Shown one piece after another: positions 32,701-41,992 of a DNA stretch of 49,291 nt. The position numbers and the translations under genes are program-made. Source of the DNA: Flavobacteriales bacterium (GTDB lineage: Bacteria > Bacteroidota > Bacteroidia > Flavobacteriales > BACL11); contig PAHP01000020.1 of assembly GCA_002705205.1 (NCBI GenBank), forward strand, positions 1 to 49,291, given 5' to 3'. Each line of letters begins with the position of its first letter. Positions within the stretch are counted from its first letter, which is position 1. The notes beneath the pieces are model-generated. The model ran no database searches, had not been told where the DNA came from, and saw only the letters and a program-made list of their open reading frames with translations.

Positions 32701-34851
32701 TTATAAATTATCTAAAATGAAATCAGTCATTTTTTTGTATAAATGGTATCGTGTATTTCCTCCATAGATGCCATGGTTTTTATCAGGATAAATAAACAAA
32801 TCAAATTGCTTATTTGCTTTAACTAGTGCTGAGATCATTTCCATACTATTTTGTACATGAACATTGTCATCTGCACTTCCATGTATTAATAAATAATCTC
32901 CTTTTAATTTCTCAACATGATTAATTGGAGAATTTTCATCATAACCACTTGCATTCTCTTGTGGAGTTTGCATATAACGTTCAGTGTATATGTTATCATA
33001 ATATCTCCAATTTGTAACAGGAGCTACTGCAATTGCCAATGAGAAAATATCTGCTCCTTTTGTAATTGCTAATGATGACATATATCCACCATAACTCCAT
33101 CCTTGAATGCCAATCCTTTCAGAATCAATATAGGCTAGATTTCCAAAATATTTTGCAGCATTTATTTGATCTATTGTTTCAAACTTCCCCAATTCTTTAT
33201 ATGTCATTTTTTTGAACTCAGACCCTTTTCCTCCGGTTCCTCTATTGTCTACACAAGCAACGATATATCCGTTCTGTGCTAACATTTGATGCCAATAATT
33301 TTTTGTCCAGAATGAATTAGTTACTTGCTGTGATCCGGGACCACCATATAAAAACATATAAAGTGGATATTCTTTATTTTTATTAAAATTAGGAGGTTTT
33401 ATCATCCATGCATTTAGTTCTGTATCCGTTGTTTTAATGGTAAGAAATTCCATTTCTGACAAATCATATTGTTCCATTTTCGTATTAAATTCAGCATTAT
33501 CTTCTAACACCTTTAATTGTTTTCCATTTGATTTATGGAGTGTATAATAAGGTGCTGTATTAGCATTTGAATAACTATTAATATAATATTTCATGTTTTT
33601 ACTAAATCTTACTGAATTATCTCCTAATTGTGTGCTAAGTTTTCTTTTTTCTCCAGTTATTAGATTCTGGACATAAAGAGTTCGGTTGATAGACCCTTCT
33701 TCTGTTGATCTATAGTATACTTGCATATTATCACTGTCAACACCTTCAAAGGAAGTTACTTCCCACTTCCCATTTGTTATTTGCTGCTCTGATCCATTTA
33801 AGTTTTTTATGTAGATATGATTAAAACCATCTTTTTCAGAAGTCCAAATAAAGTTTTCTTCTGGAAGGAAAGTAAGGTTGTCATGAATATCAATGAAATA
33901 TTTATCCTTTTCAGTAAATAAAACTGTATTTGAACAGTCAGAGGCGTTTACGATAATAAAATCTAATTCATTTTGATGCCGATTCATACCAAATACAATT
34001 AGCTTATTAGGGTTATTTGTCCATTTAATCCTAGGGAAATATTCATAATCTTTCTTAGTATATAAAAAAGTATTTTTTTCTTCTTTTAAATTGTAGAGAT
34101 AGATCTTTACCACTGAATTTTCTTCGCCTGCCTTAGGATATTTAAATACTTCCTGAGTAGGGTACAGACCTCCTTTAAAAAGATCCATTGAAAACTCTTT
34201 TACATGAGATTCGTCAAACTTGTAATAAGCAATGTTTTCCCCATCAGGAGCCCATTCAAAAGATCTTACAAGTGCAAATTCTTCTTCATAAACCCAATCA
34301 GAAGCTCCATTTATGATATAGTTTTTTCTTCCATCATTAGTTACTTGCGTAATTTTATTTGTTCTAATATTTTTGATATATAAATTGTTTTCAAAAACAT
34401 AGGCAACTTTATTTGCATTAGGAGAGAAAGTAGCATACATGACTTTTTCATTACTTAGTTTTTTGAGTTTATCAGTGAAAATATTGTAGATGTAGTAAAC
34501 TGATTCTGAAGAGTAGCGGTAAATCTTTCTAGTTTCAGTTTTCAGTAATAGTTTTTTTTCATCATCAGAGAACATATAAGCGTTTATTGTTGGAATCTCA
34601 AAATCAGTACTTTTAAAAAGAGTATGAACTTTTTTTCCATCTTTAAATTGATACTTGATAATTTCTTGACCACTATTTGTTTTTTCCATTTTTGAATAAT
34701 GTTCACCATCATTCATGGATTTAATTCCCCTATAACTTTTAGGATAAAAGGAATAATTTTTCCATAAATCTTCTAGAGTGATTTCTTTCTTTTGAGCAGA
34801 AATTGGAGTAATAAGTAAAAAACTAAGTAAAAGTGTTAGTAATTTTTTCAT
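32701..34851 (-). CDS. Dipeptidyl peptidase IV-type S9 serine peptidase
   Basis: A secreted prolyl-type dipeptidyl peptidase of 716 residues. The start at 34851 gives a proper signal peptide (MKKLLTLLLSFLLITPISAQ); an in-frame upstream ATG at 34914 would add 21 unlikely residues and overlap the divergent gene. The N-terminal beta-propeller (DPP4 N domain, with the glutamate pair in YEEEFALVRSFEW) is followed by an alpha/beta-hydrolase domain. The catalytic triad is Ser in GWSYGG (near 586), Asp in SADDNVH and His in DKNHGI. It removes X-Pro or X-Ala dipeptides from peptide N-termini in the periplasm. Likely first gene of a peptidase-transporter-thioredoxin run. Confidence 0.93.
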   Translation of the reverse strand: MKKLLTLLLSFLLITPISAQKKEITLEDLWKNYSFYPKSYRGIKSMNDGEHYSKMEKTNSGQEIIKYQFKDGKKVHTLFKSTDFEIPTINAYMFSDDEKKLLLKTETRKIYRYSSESVYYIYNIFTDKLKKLSNEKVMYATFSPNANKVAYVFENNLYIKNIRTNKITQVTNDGRKNYIINGASDWVYEEEFALVRSFEWAPDGENIAYYKFDESHVKEFSMDLFKGGLYPTQEVFKYPKAGEENSVVKIYLYNLKEEKNTFLYTKKDYEYFPRIKWTNNPNKLIVFGMNRHQNELDFIIVNASDCSNTVLFTEKDKYFIDIHDNLTFLPEENFIWTSEKDGFNHIYIKNLNGSEQQITNGKWEVTSFEGVDSDNMQVYYRSTEEGSINRTLYVQNLITGEKRKLSTQLGDNSVRFSKNMKYYINSYSNANTAPYYTLHKSNGKQLKVLEDNAEFNTKMEQYDLSEMEFLTIKTTDTELNAWMIKPPNFNKNKEYPLYMFLYGGPGSQQVTNSFWTKNYWHQMLAQNGYIVACVDNRGTGGKGSEFKKMTYKELGKFETIDQINAAKYFGNLAYIDSERIGIQGWSYGGYMSSLAITKGADIFSLAIAVAPVTNWRYYDNIYTERYMQTPQENASGYDENSPINHVEKLKGDYLLIHGSADDNVHVQNSMEMISALVKANKQFDLFIYPDKNHGIYGGNTRYHLYKKMTDFILDNL

Positions 34852-34890
34852 CTTTAATTGTAAGTATAAATTAGCAGTGGCTAATTTAGT

Positions 34891-34898
34891 TAAATTTG
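34891..34898 (+). promoter_or_regulatory. Candidate -7 element for the GlcD-like gene
   Basis: TAAATTTG matches TANNTTTG. It lies inside the longest possible reading frame of the next gene (GTG at 34877), which argues for a later start there. Confidence 0.4.
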
Positions 34899-34903
34899 TG
34901 CAG

Positions 34904-36301
34904 GTGGAATACAAGAAAATTGATATTGATGATTTATTAGTCTTTAAAAAGATTGTAGGTCAAAGTTTTGTTTTTACAGATGAGCAGAAAATTCAAGAAT
35001 ATAGTCGTGATGAAACGGAAGACCTTTTTTACCCTCCAGAAGTAGTTGTTATACCTGAAAAAACTTCTCAGATCTCTAAACTTTTAAATTATTGTAATAA
35101 AAAAAACATTACGATTACCCCTTGTGGTGCTCGAACTGGTCTTAGTGGAGGTAGTTTGCCAATTAATGGAGGAGTTTCGTTGAGTATGGAAAGGTTTAAT
35201 TCAATTATTGAGATTGATGAAAGAAATTTGCAGGCTACAGTAGAGCCAGGAGTTATTAATCAAATTTTTAGAGAGAAAGTAGAGGAGAAGAACTTGTTTT
35301 ATCCACCTGATCCTGCAAGTAAAGGAAGTTGCCAGTTAGGAGGTAACCTGGCAGAGAATGCAGGTGGGCCTAAAGCTCTTAAATATGGAGTAACTAAGGA
35401 CTATGTCTTAAATTTAGAAGTTGTATTGCCTACAGGTGAAGTAATTTGGACAGGAGCTAATGTCTTAAAGAACTCTACTGGATACAATTTAACTCAACTT
35501 ATGATTGGAAGTGAGGGGACACTTGGTGTGATAACTAAGATCGTATTTAAGCTGATACCGCTTCCTACAAAAGACATTACAATGTTAGTCCCTTTTAATT
35601 CTGTTGAAAAAGCTTGTGAAGCTGTTTCGGCAGTTTTTAGATTTGGAATCACGCCATCTGCTTTGGAATTTATTGAAAGAGATGCTATTGACTGGACACT
35701 TAAGTATTCTGATATTGAGATAAAAATGAGTGATAGCGTTCAAGCTCATCTTTTAGTTGAGGTAGATGGAGATGACATAGACTTGCTGTATAAAGATTGC
35801 GAAAAAATTACTGAGATTATGCAGAAATTTGATTGTGGAGAGATACTTTTAGCAGATAGTCAAAGGCAGAAAGAACAATTATGGAGATTAAGAAGAAGTA
35901 TAAGTGAAGCCGTAAAATCAAATTCTGTTTATAAAGAAGAAGACACTGTTGTCCCTAGGGCAGAATTAGCAAAACTTTTAATGGGTGTAAAAAAGATTGG
36001 AAAGAAATATGGTTTCCGTTCTGTTTGTTATGGGCATGCAGGAGATGGAAATTTGCATGTAAATATTATAAAAGGAGAGATGTCAGATAATGATTGGAAT
36101 AATAAAATGCCGCGTGGCATACGAGAGATTTTTAAGCTTACTAAAATTTTGGGTGGCACTATTAGTGGTGAGCACGGAATAGGTCTTGTTCAGAAAGGTT
36201 ATTTAGATATTGTTTTTTCAGATAAAAATCTTGAGCTGCAAAGAGGAATTAAGAATCTTTTTGATCCTAATCACATTCTAAATCCTGGCAAGATATTTTA
36301 A
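34904..36301 (+). CDS. FAD-linked oxidase, GlcD-like (glycolate/D-lactate dehydrogenase family)
   Basis: A flavoprotein of about 465 residues with a PCMH-type FAD-binding domain (VVVIPEKTSQISKLL, then GARTGLSGGSLPINGG, then KGSCQLGGNLAENAGG and GSEGTLGVITK). It also has a C-terminal FAD-oxidase C domain ending in the metal/active-site YGHAGDGNLHVN and ISGEHGIG motifs. Such proteins oxidise glycolate, D-lactate or D-2-hydroxyglutarate to the 2-keto acid. GlcE and the iron-sulfur GlcF subunits are not adjacent, so the substrate and electron acceptor are open. The start is uncertain: GTG at 34904 is chosen because a candidate promoter ends at 34898; GTG at 34877 or 34898 are alternatives. It converges on the M1 peptidase gene with a two-base gap. 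Confidence 0.88.
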   Translation: MEYKKIDIDDLLVFKKIVGQSFVFTDEQKIQEYSRDETEDLFYPPEVVVIPEKTSQISKLLNYCNKKNITITPCGARTGLSGGSLPINGGVSLSMERFNSIIEIDERNLQATVEPGVINQIFREKVEEKNLFYPPDPASKGSCQLGGNLAENAGGPKALKYGVTKDYVLNLEVVLPTGEVIWTGANVLKNSTGYNLTQLMIGSEGTLGVITKIVFKLIPLPTKDITMLVPFNSVEKACEAVSAVFRFGITPSALEFIERDAIDWTLKYSDIEIKMSDSVQAHLLVEVDGDDIDLLYKDCEKITEIMQKFDCGEILLADSQRQKEQLWRLRRSISEAVKSNSVYKEEDTVVPRAELAKLLMGVKKIGKKYGFRSVCYGHAGDGNLHVNIIKGEMSDNDWNNKMPRGIREIFKLTKILGGTISGEHGIGLVQKGYLDIVFSDKNLELQRGIKNLFDPNHILNPGKIF

Positions 36302-36303
36302 TT

Positions 36304-39198
36304 TTATTCAAAACCTAAACCTCCTAGATTAAAGGACACATTAAATCTTAAGATATTTAAATAATTATCAAAATTAACAAAACCTTCTTCTGTAATTAAA
36401 GGGAAGTAAAATTGCATCCCCCCATAAAAACCAGGACTATTTAGATTAGCATTAATTTTTAATCCACTACCATGGGCAAAAGTAGTGCCATTTGTGCCTG
36501 ATTCAGTATAGCATTGTATAGCTTTAAATAGTCTGTATTCCATATAGGTTGAGCCAAGAAATTGATTCGAATTTAGTGAGTCATTTGTAAAATGTTTCAA
36601 ACCTCCTTCTCTTATAAAGAGTTGTTGTTGGTATGGTAAATTATGGTTAGAAATATTCTCTCTAGAGAAGACTCTTTCAGAGAACATATAATCATTAGAC
36701 CCATTCCAAGCACTCATTTTTAAATTATATAATTCATCTTTTGTATTTACATATCCTAAGTATGTTCTAATATATAATTTTCTTTTCTGTCCGAAGTCTT
36801 TTCTTAGATTCATGATTAGTTGAAGCTTATTATATTCTTTTCCTTTTTCTATTTTTGCATGAATAGAGTAGGGGGAAATAGTTCTAGCATTTGATAAGGT
36901 ATACTTACCAGTTATAAATTTCATTGATTCATCTTCTTTTTCTAAATATATATAAGATGCTGATAAATAATTATCAATCTTACTTCTAAGGTCTCCTTTT
37001 TGGAGCTTAATATTTATATTAGGCATGATGCGTCTATATTTTTTATTATAACCATATGCATATTGTCTTGCATCAACACTTAATTTTATTGAATGCAATT
37101 TAGAGGCTTGATTATATTTAGTGAATGCAAGCTTAGCCTCTCCATTTATATCTTTTGTTCCATTGCTAAATAGAGGTGTTAGTTTATAAGAGAAGCCAGA
37201 TTTTGGTAAGAAATGATTATAAATACTTAATCCAAAAGAATGCTGGTTATAGATATTATAATTCATTCTTGGATAAAAGAAGATCTGTGTTTTTTTTGGA
37301 TTGTATAAACTACCAATAACCTGTGGTCTTATTGGTTCGATTTTTCTAAAAAATCCTGTTGTTCTTATGATATTATTATTTCTATTTAATTCTGGCATAT
37401 CTCCATTAGGATCAATCTGTATATAATCGTAATTATCATTTATATAGCGAATAGTTTTTTGGTCTTCAAATCCCTCAATCCATAGTAGTTTCATGTTTTT
37501 TCCATCTTTTATACCACTAATAATAACAGGTCCATTTATATCTCCTTTATTCTTTAATTTAATAAGTAAATCATTATTTTCTTTTTTGATCTCTTTAATT
37601 GAGTAATCTAATTGCTTGGTTGTTTCTATCATGTCATTAAAGAACCAAGATAAATCTTCTCCGCTTACTTCCTCAAATACTTCTCTTAGATCTTCAGGTT
37701 GCGGGTGCTTAAATTTCCATTTATTAAAGTAAGCCTTCTTACACTTATTCATCATCTCTTCTCCTAGATAGGCCATTAAGTAATCAAAAACAATAGCAGT
37801 CTTTGAGTAAACTATTCCTCCATAATTCATAGAAGTATATTTACAAGAATGTAGTTCAATTGGCTGATCTTTAGCAGTCCAGGCATTCATGAAATACATT
37901 AGTTCTCCTTGTATATTTTTATTTGTATAATCTTTCAGGTCAAGCATTTTAGAGAAAAAAGAAGGAATATCATTTACTAGAATATTATATTTAGGATATT
38001 TTAGACGCATATACCTAAGTTCATCAAAAGAGTTGATGCCCTCATCCATCCATGGATGATCTCTCTCATTACTTCCAAGCATACCATAGAACCAATTATG
38101 CCCAACTTCATGCATTATCACTTCTTCTAGATATTTTTCATTACCACTTTCTCCAATAACTGTTACATTCGGGTATTCCATTCCTCCTCCCGCTGCAATA
38201 GTACCATCTACGGCAGTGCAATGTTTGTAGGGGTAATCTCCATTCCAAAGAGAATAGTAATAAATTGCATCATGCATATATTCTATGGAATTTTTCCAGA
38301 GTTTAGCTTCATTATTAGTAAACATAGTCCAAAGAATAACCTTTTCTTGAGAATTTGGTAGTTCAACTTCCCCTTTAAGAACATGATATCTTTTGTCAGC
38401 AAACCAGCCAAAGTCATGTACATTATTTTGAATATATCGTAAGGTTTTAGTCTCTAGATCTGATTCAGGGAAACTCATTTCATCAGAGAATTGAGTGATG
38501 GTATCTGTGATTGCTGCTAAGTTATTGAGTCTAGTAATTTCTTCTTTATTCTGAAGATCTCCAGTGGCACCGACAGTATAATTGCTTGGTAAACTAATAC
38601 TCACATCAAAACTCCCAAATTCAGAATAAAATTCTCCCTGATCTAAATAAGGCATTGGGTGCCACCCATCTTTATCATAAACAGCTGGTTTTGGATACCA
38701 TTGTGTAATCATATAAGATTGATCCACATGTCCTAGTCTAGAAAATTTTGCATTAGGTATTTTCACAAAGAATGGTGTAGATATTCTGATTGATTGACCT
38801 GCTTTTAAAGGTTTGTTTAAGAATAATTTACAAATATCAATATGTTCAGGATGATACTCCCATTTTACACTTACTCCATTTACCTTAAAGTCTATTTCAT
38901 TAATATAACCTCTTTCTTCCTCAGTTGCATAATATAATGCACTGCTTCCATTCTCTATTTTTTGTTTTGCTAGTGCTGTTGTTTGATTTTTATAAGCATT
39001 TGGCCATAAATGGAACCATAAGAACTCTAGGTCGTCTGGGGAGTTATTGAAATAATCAATATACTCCATACCTTTTAAGGTGTGATTCTTGTCATCTAAT
39101 TCTACATTGATAGTGTAATTTACTTCTTGCTGGAAGTATTCTTGTGCTGATAACTTGAGACTTAAAAGAATAAGTATTAATAGGTTTATTTTTTTCAT
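36304..39198 (-). CDS. Secreted M1-family metallopeptidase
   Basis: A 964-residue exported aminopeptidase-like protein. Signal peptide MKKINLLILILLSLKLSAQ, an N-terminal beta-sandwich typical of M1, then GGGMEYPNVTV (the exopeptidase motif, GGMEYP in place of GAMEN). The zinc site is HEVGH near residue 361 with the downstream Glu in DEGINSF. The last 350 or so residues are Asn/Tyr-rich beta strands with an aromatic end and may be a membrane-facing beta domain; this region is not part of canonical M1 enzymes. No T9SS tail is obvious. Probably trims peptides in the periplasm or at the outer membrane, feeding the POT transporter encoded nearby. Confidence 0.9.
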   Translation of the reverse strand: MKKINLLILILLSLKLSAQEYFQQEVNYTINVELDDKNHTLKGMEYIDYFNNSPDDLEFLWFHLWPNAYKNQTTALAKQKIENGSSALYYATEEERGYINEIDFKVNGVSVKWEYHPEHIDICKLFLNKPLKAGQSIRISTPFFVKIPNAKFSRLGHVDQSYMITQWYPKPAVYDKDGWHPMPYLDQGEFYSEFGSFDVSISLPSNYTVGATGDLQNKEEITRLNNLAAITDTITQFSDEMSFPESDLETKTLRYIQNNVHDFGWFADKRYHVLKGEVELPNSQEKVILWTMFTNNEAKLWKNSIEYMHDAIYYYSLWNGDYPYKHCTAVDGTIAAGGGMEYPNVTVIGESGNEKYLEEVIMHEVGHNWFYGMLGSNERDHPWMDEGINSFDELRYMRLKYPKYNILVNDIPSFFSKMLDLKDYTNKNIQGELMYFMNAWTAKDQPIELHSCKYTSMNYGGIVYSKTAIVFDYLMAYLGEEMMNKCKKAYFNKWKFKHPQPEDLREVFEEVSGEDLSWFFNDMIETTKQLDYSIKEIKKENNDLLIKLKNKGDINGPVIISGIKDGKNMKLLWIEGFEDQKTIRYINDNYDYIQIDPNGDMPELNRNNNIIRTTGFFRKIEPIRPQVIGSLYNPKKTQIFFYPRMNYNIYNQHSFGLSIYNHFLPKSGFSYKLTPLFSNGTKDINGEAKLAFTKYNQASKLHSIKLSVDARQYAYGYNKKYRRIMPNINIKLQKGDLRSKIDNYLSASYIYLEKEDESMKFITGKYTLSNARTISPYSIHAKIEKGKEYNKLQLIMNLRKDFGQKRKLYIRTYLGYVNTKDELYNLKMSAWNGSNDYMFSERVFSRENISNHNLPYQQQLFIREGGLKHFTNDSLNSNQFLGSTYMEYRLFKAIQCYTESGTNGTTFAHGSGLKINANLNSPGFYGGMQFYFPLITEEGFVNFDNYLNILRFNVSFNLGGLGFE

Positions 39199-39262
39199 TT
39201 TTTAGATAGATATTTTGTCATTTACAATTTCAAGAATACTCTAGAAATATTTTAGAATAGAA

Positions 39263-40111
39263 TCACTTTATAAATAAATCAATGATAACAAAAGCACCAA
39301 ATATTATTGATGCAATCCCATTTGTTTTGAAGAATGCTAAGTTAATTCTACTTAAGTCATGTGTTTTAATTAATGAATGTTGGTAAGTTAGAAGTATAGA
39401 AAAAATTGAGAATCCTATCCAATATATTTTTCCAAAATCACCTATTTCCCCTGCAAATACTAGGGTAATTATTGTAATAAAATGTAAGAGCATTGATAAG
39501 GATAGAGCATTTCTCTTCCCTAGCATAACTGGCATTGAATATAAGTTTTCAGATTTGTCAAATTTCTCATCTTGTAAGGAATAAATAATATCAAATCCAC
39601 TAACCCAAAATATCATTGCTATTGAGAATAAGATAGGGAGCAAGGAGAATGTTCCACTTACAGCTAAGTATGCTCCTATAGGAGAGAGGCCTAATCCTAA
39701 TCCTAGTACTATATGACAAAGAGATGTAAATCTTTTTGTGTAACTGTACCCTAAGATCACAAAAAGCGCAATAGGAGCTAAGCTAAAACATAAATAGTTG
39801 ATAAAGTAAGTTGTTGTTATAAATAGTATAGAATTAATAATTACAAAAAATAATACAGAATTTGCTTTGATACTTCCGTTTGGGATTTCTCTTATTTGTG
39901 CTGTTCTAGGATTAGCTGTGTCAATATCTCTGTCAATATACCGATTGAAAGCCATTGCTGCTGATCGTGCAAAGATCATGCAAAGTATGATGTATATTAA
40001 CGTTATCCATTCAAAATTATATTGTTGACTTGCTAAGAAAAACCCAATAAGTGCAAATGGCATTGCAAATATGGTGTGGCTAAATTTTATTAATGATAAG
40101 TATTTTTTCAT
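39263..40111 (-). CDS. UbiA-family menaquinone prenyltransferase (MqnP / 4-hydroxybenzoate type)
   Basis: A 282-residue membrane prenyltransferase with about eight hydrophobic segments. The first Asp motif is NRYIDRDIDTANPRTAQREI-like (AFNRYIDRDID, NPRTA, REIPNG) and the second is SLQDEKFDKSE. This pattern is that of the UbiA-like group called 4-hydroxybenzoate polyprenyltransferase or MqnP, used in the futalosine route to menaquinone, and differs from the lipid-type UbiA at 20301-21263. Which quinone pathway the organism uses cannot be shown from this window. The gene starts two bases after an NTF2-like lipoprotein gene and likely shares its promoter. Confidence 0.86.
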   Translation of the reverse strand: MKKYLSLIKFSHTIFAMPFALIGFFLASQQYNFEWITLIYIILCMIFARSAAMAFNRYIDRDIDTANPRTAQIREIPNGSIKANSVLFFVIINSILFITTTYFINYLCFSLAPIALFVILGYSYTKRFTSLCHIVLGLGLGLSPIGAYLAVSGTFSLLPILFSIAMIFWVSGFDIIYSLQDEKFDKSENLYSMPVMLGKRNALSLSMLLHFITIITLVFAGEIGDFGKIYWIGFSIFSILLTYQHSLIKTHDLSRINLAFFKTNGIASIIFGAFVIIDLFIK

Positions 40112-40113
40112 AT

Positions 40114-40581
40114 TTAATTAATTAAAGAGATCGTAGAATCTTTTATAATTAACCAATTTTCTTCAAACTTTTTTAAGTCTAGCCAAAACATTCCATAAGG
40201 ATGATCATTTTCTCTAATAAGTTCCCATTTACCTTTTAGTGCAGCAGTTTTCTCTGAATTAAGTTGCAGCTCTAAAATTTGAAATTTTAATAGCCCCATA
40301 CTTTCTTTTGTAGGATAACTACTTTTATATCTCTCAAGGGTATTTTCCCATCCATATGCTGGCTTATGACTTAGTGAAGTGAATATTAGTTCTTCAGAAT
40401 TCCAATATCCTTGCATAAATCCTTCAATATCTCCTTTATTCCAGCAATTTTGTTGCTCAGTTAAGATCTTCTTTATTGCATTAATCTCATTAGAATCCTG
40501 TGTAATACTATTAGTATTATTGGGATTGTTCATATTGCATGAGAATAATATAAGAAGAAATAAGCTAAATAGTTGTTTCAT
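40114..40581 (-). CDS. NTF2-like (DUF4440/SnoaL-type) lipoprotein
   Basis: A 155-residue lipoprotein with lipobox LFSC (Cys15) and an Asn/Ser-rich linker, then a cone-shaped NTF2-like domain starting at about residue 35 (IKKILTEQQNCWNKGDIEGFMQGYW). The WNKGD motif and the C-terminal WLIIKDSTIS strand fit the YybH/DUF4440 family. These domains bind small ligands or act in multimer scaffolds; no catalytic residues can be named. A TAGTTTTG element lies just upstream, and the mqnP-like gene follows after two bases. Confidence 0.82.
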   Translation of the reverse strand: MKQLFSLFLLILFSCNMNNPNNTNSITQDSNEINAIKKILTEQQNCWNKGDIEGFMQGYWNSEELIFTSLSHKPAYGWENTLERYKSSYPTKESMGLLKFQILELQLNSEKTAALKGKWELIRENDHPYGMFWLDLKKFEENWLIIKDSTISLIN

Positions 40582-40592
40582 AATTTTCGCTC

Positions 40593-40600
40593 CAAAACTA
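40593..40600 (-). promoter_or_regulatory. Candidate -7 element for the NTF2-like/mqnP pair
   Basis: The minus strand reads TAGTTTTG (TANNTTTG) 11 bases before the lipoprotein ATG. It is divergent from the hisS element in a 61-base gap. Confidence 0.45.
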
Positions 40601-40625
40601 ATGAAATTTATCTATTATATTTTAC

Positions 40626-40633
40626 GATATTTG
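40626..40633 (+). promoter_or_regulatory. Possible -7 element for hisS-hutH
   Basis: GATATTTG, one mismatch from TANNTTTG, ends nine bases before the hisS ATG. If used, the mRNA would be nearly leaderless. Confidence 0.35.
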
Positions 40634-40642
40634 CAAACAATT

Positions 40643-41992
40643 ATGAGTACTAAAAAACCATCCATACCAAAAGGAATGCGTGATTTTAATTCTGATGTAG
40701 TTCAGAAAAGAAATTATATTCTTGAAACTGTAAAATCAGCTTTTGAGCGCTATGGGTATGCTCCAATTGAGACTCCAGCCATGGAAAACATAGGAACTTT
40801 AACCGGTAAATATGGAGATGAAGGAGATCGTTTAATTTTTAAAATTCTGAATTCTGGTGACTATTTATCAAAAACAGATCTTAATACTGATACAAACTCA
40901 AAATCATTAACTAAACAAATAGTTGAAAAAGCATTGCGTTATGATTTAACTGTTCCTTTTGCTCGTTTTGTAGTGCAAAATCGTAATGATATTACTTTCC
41001 CATTTAAGCGTTATCAGATGCAAAATGTTTGGCGTGCTGATAGACCACAAAAAGGTAGGTATAGAGAATTCTATCAATGCGATGCAGATATTATTGGAAC
41101 AGACTCTTTAATTTGTGAGGTTGAATTAGTTCAACTTTATGACGATGTTTTTTCTAGACTTAACATCCCTAATGTGGATATCTGCATTAATAATCGCAAG
41201 GTATTAAGTGGAATGATTGAGCTTATGGAAGCAACCGAAATCTTTGATGATATTGTAATTATTATTGATAAATTAGATAAGATTGGTATTGAGAAAGTAA
41301 AAGAAGAAATGAAGAATAAAGGTGTCAAGGAATCCTCCATGAGTACGCTAGACACTTTTTTAAATGCTAGAGATATTAGTGATCTTGAGATGCTATTAGA
41401 GCAGTCGGAGGTTGGAAAAAGGGGGCTAGAAGAGTTGCAATTTGTGATGGAGAAGATTGATAAAATAGGATTGCAGTCGACTAATCTAGTATTTGACATT
41501 ACTCTTGCAAGAGGACTTAATTATTATACAGGATGCATTCTTGAGGTAAAAGCAAATGATGTTCAACTTGGCTCAATTGGAGGAGGAGGAAGGTATGATG
41601 ATTTAACTTCTAATTTTGGATTAAAAGATGTTTCAGGAGTTGGAGTTTCTTTTGGCATCGACAGGATTTATTTAGTACTTGAAGAATTAGAGTTATTTCC
41701 AAAAAACATTACAATTAGTACTACTGTAATGTTCGTAAATTTTGGTGTTACTGAATCATCTTATTGTTTACCTCTTTTAAAAAAATTACGTTTAGCTGGT
41801 ATTAGTTCGGAATTATATCCTCAAAAAGCAAAAATGAAGAAGCAAATGAATTATGCAGATAATAAAGGTGTTAAGTTTGTAGTTTTAGTTGGAGAAAATG
41901 AAATGGATTCTGCTATGTTAACAGTAAAGGATATGAATAGCGGGGAACAATCAGAGTTAAATATTAATGAATTAATTAAGAAGCTTTCCTAA
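40643..41992 (+). CDS. hisS: Histidine--tRNA ligase
   Basis: A class II aminoacyl-tRNA synthetase that charges tRNA-His; 449 residues. The ATG at 40643 (MSTKKPSIPKGMRDF) gives the normal N-terminus; the reading frame stays open to 40379, but that extension runs through the divergent lipoprotein gene and is not expected to be translated. Class II motif 1 region, motif 2 near FRAD-like VWRADRP and YREFYQCDADIIG, the HisRS-specific ARGLNYYTGCILEV, and motif 3 GGGGRYDDLTSNFG are present, followed by the anticodon-binding domain (about 350-449). Its stop is directly followed by the hutH ATG. Confidence 0.96.
   Translation: MSTKKPSIPKGMRDFNSDVVQKRNYILETVKSAFERYGYAPIETPAMENIGTLTGKYGDEGDRLIFKILNSGDYLSKTDLNTDTNSKSLTKQIVEKALRYDLTVPFARFVVQNRNDITFPFKRYQMQNVWRADRPQKGRYREFYQCDADIIGTDSLICEVELVQLYDDVFSRLNIPNVDICINNRKVLSGMIELMEATEIFDDIVIIIDKLDKIGIEKVKEEMKNKGVKESSMSTLDTFLNARDISDLEMLLEQSEVGKRGLEELQFVMEKIDKIGLQSTNLVFDITLARGLNYYTGCILEVKANDVQLGSIGGGGRYDDLTSNFGLKDVSGVGVSFGIDRIYLVLEELELFPKNITISTTVMFVNFGVTESSYCLPLLKKLRLAGISSELYPQKAKMKKQMNYADNKGVKFVVLVGENEMDSAMLTVKDMNSGEQSELNINELIKKLS

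Noticed and set aside
34852-34914. Upstream ATG of the DPP4-like gene giving 21 extra residues
   Set aside because: It would place a polar, unlikely segment before a good signal peptide and overlap the divergent GlcD-like gene; 34851 is preferred.
40379-40642. Long N-terminal extension of hisS
   Set aside because: The extra 88 residues run antisense through the lipoprotein gene and lack HisRS similarity; the ATG at 40643 gives the normal start.
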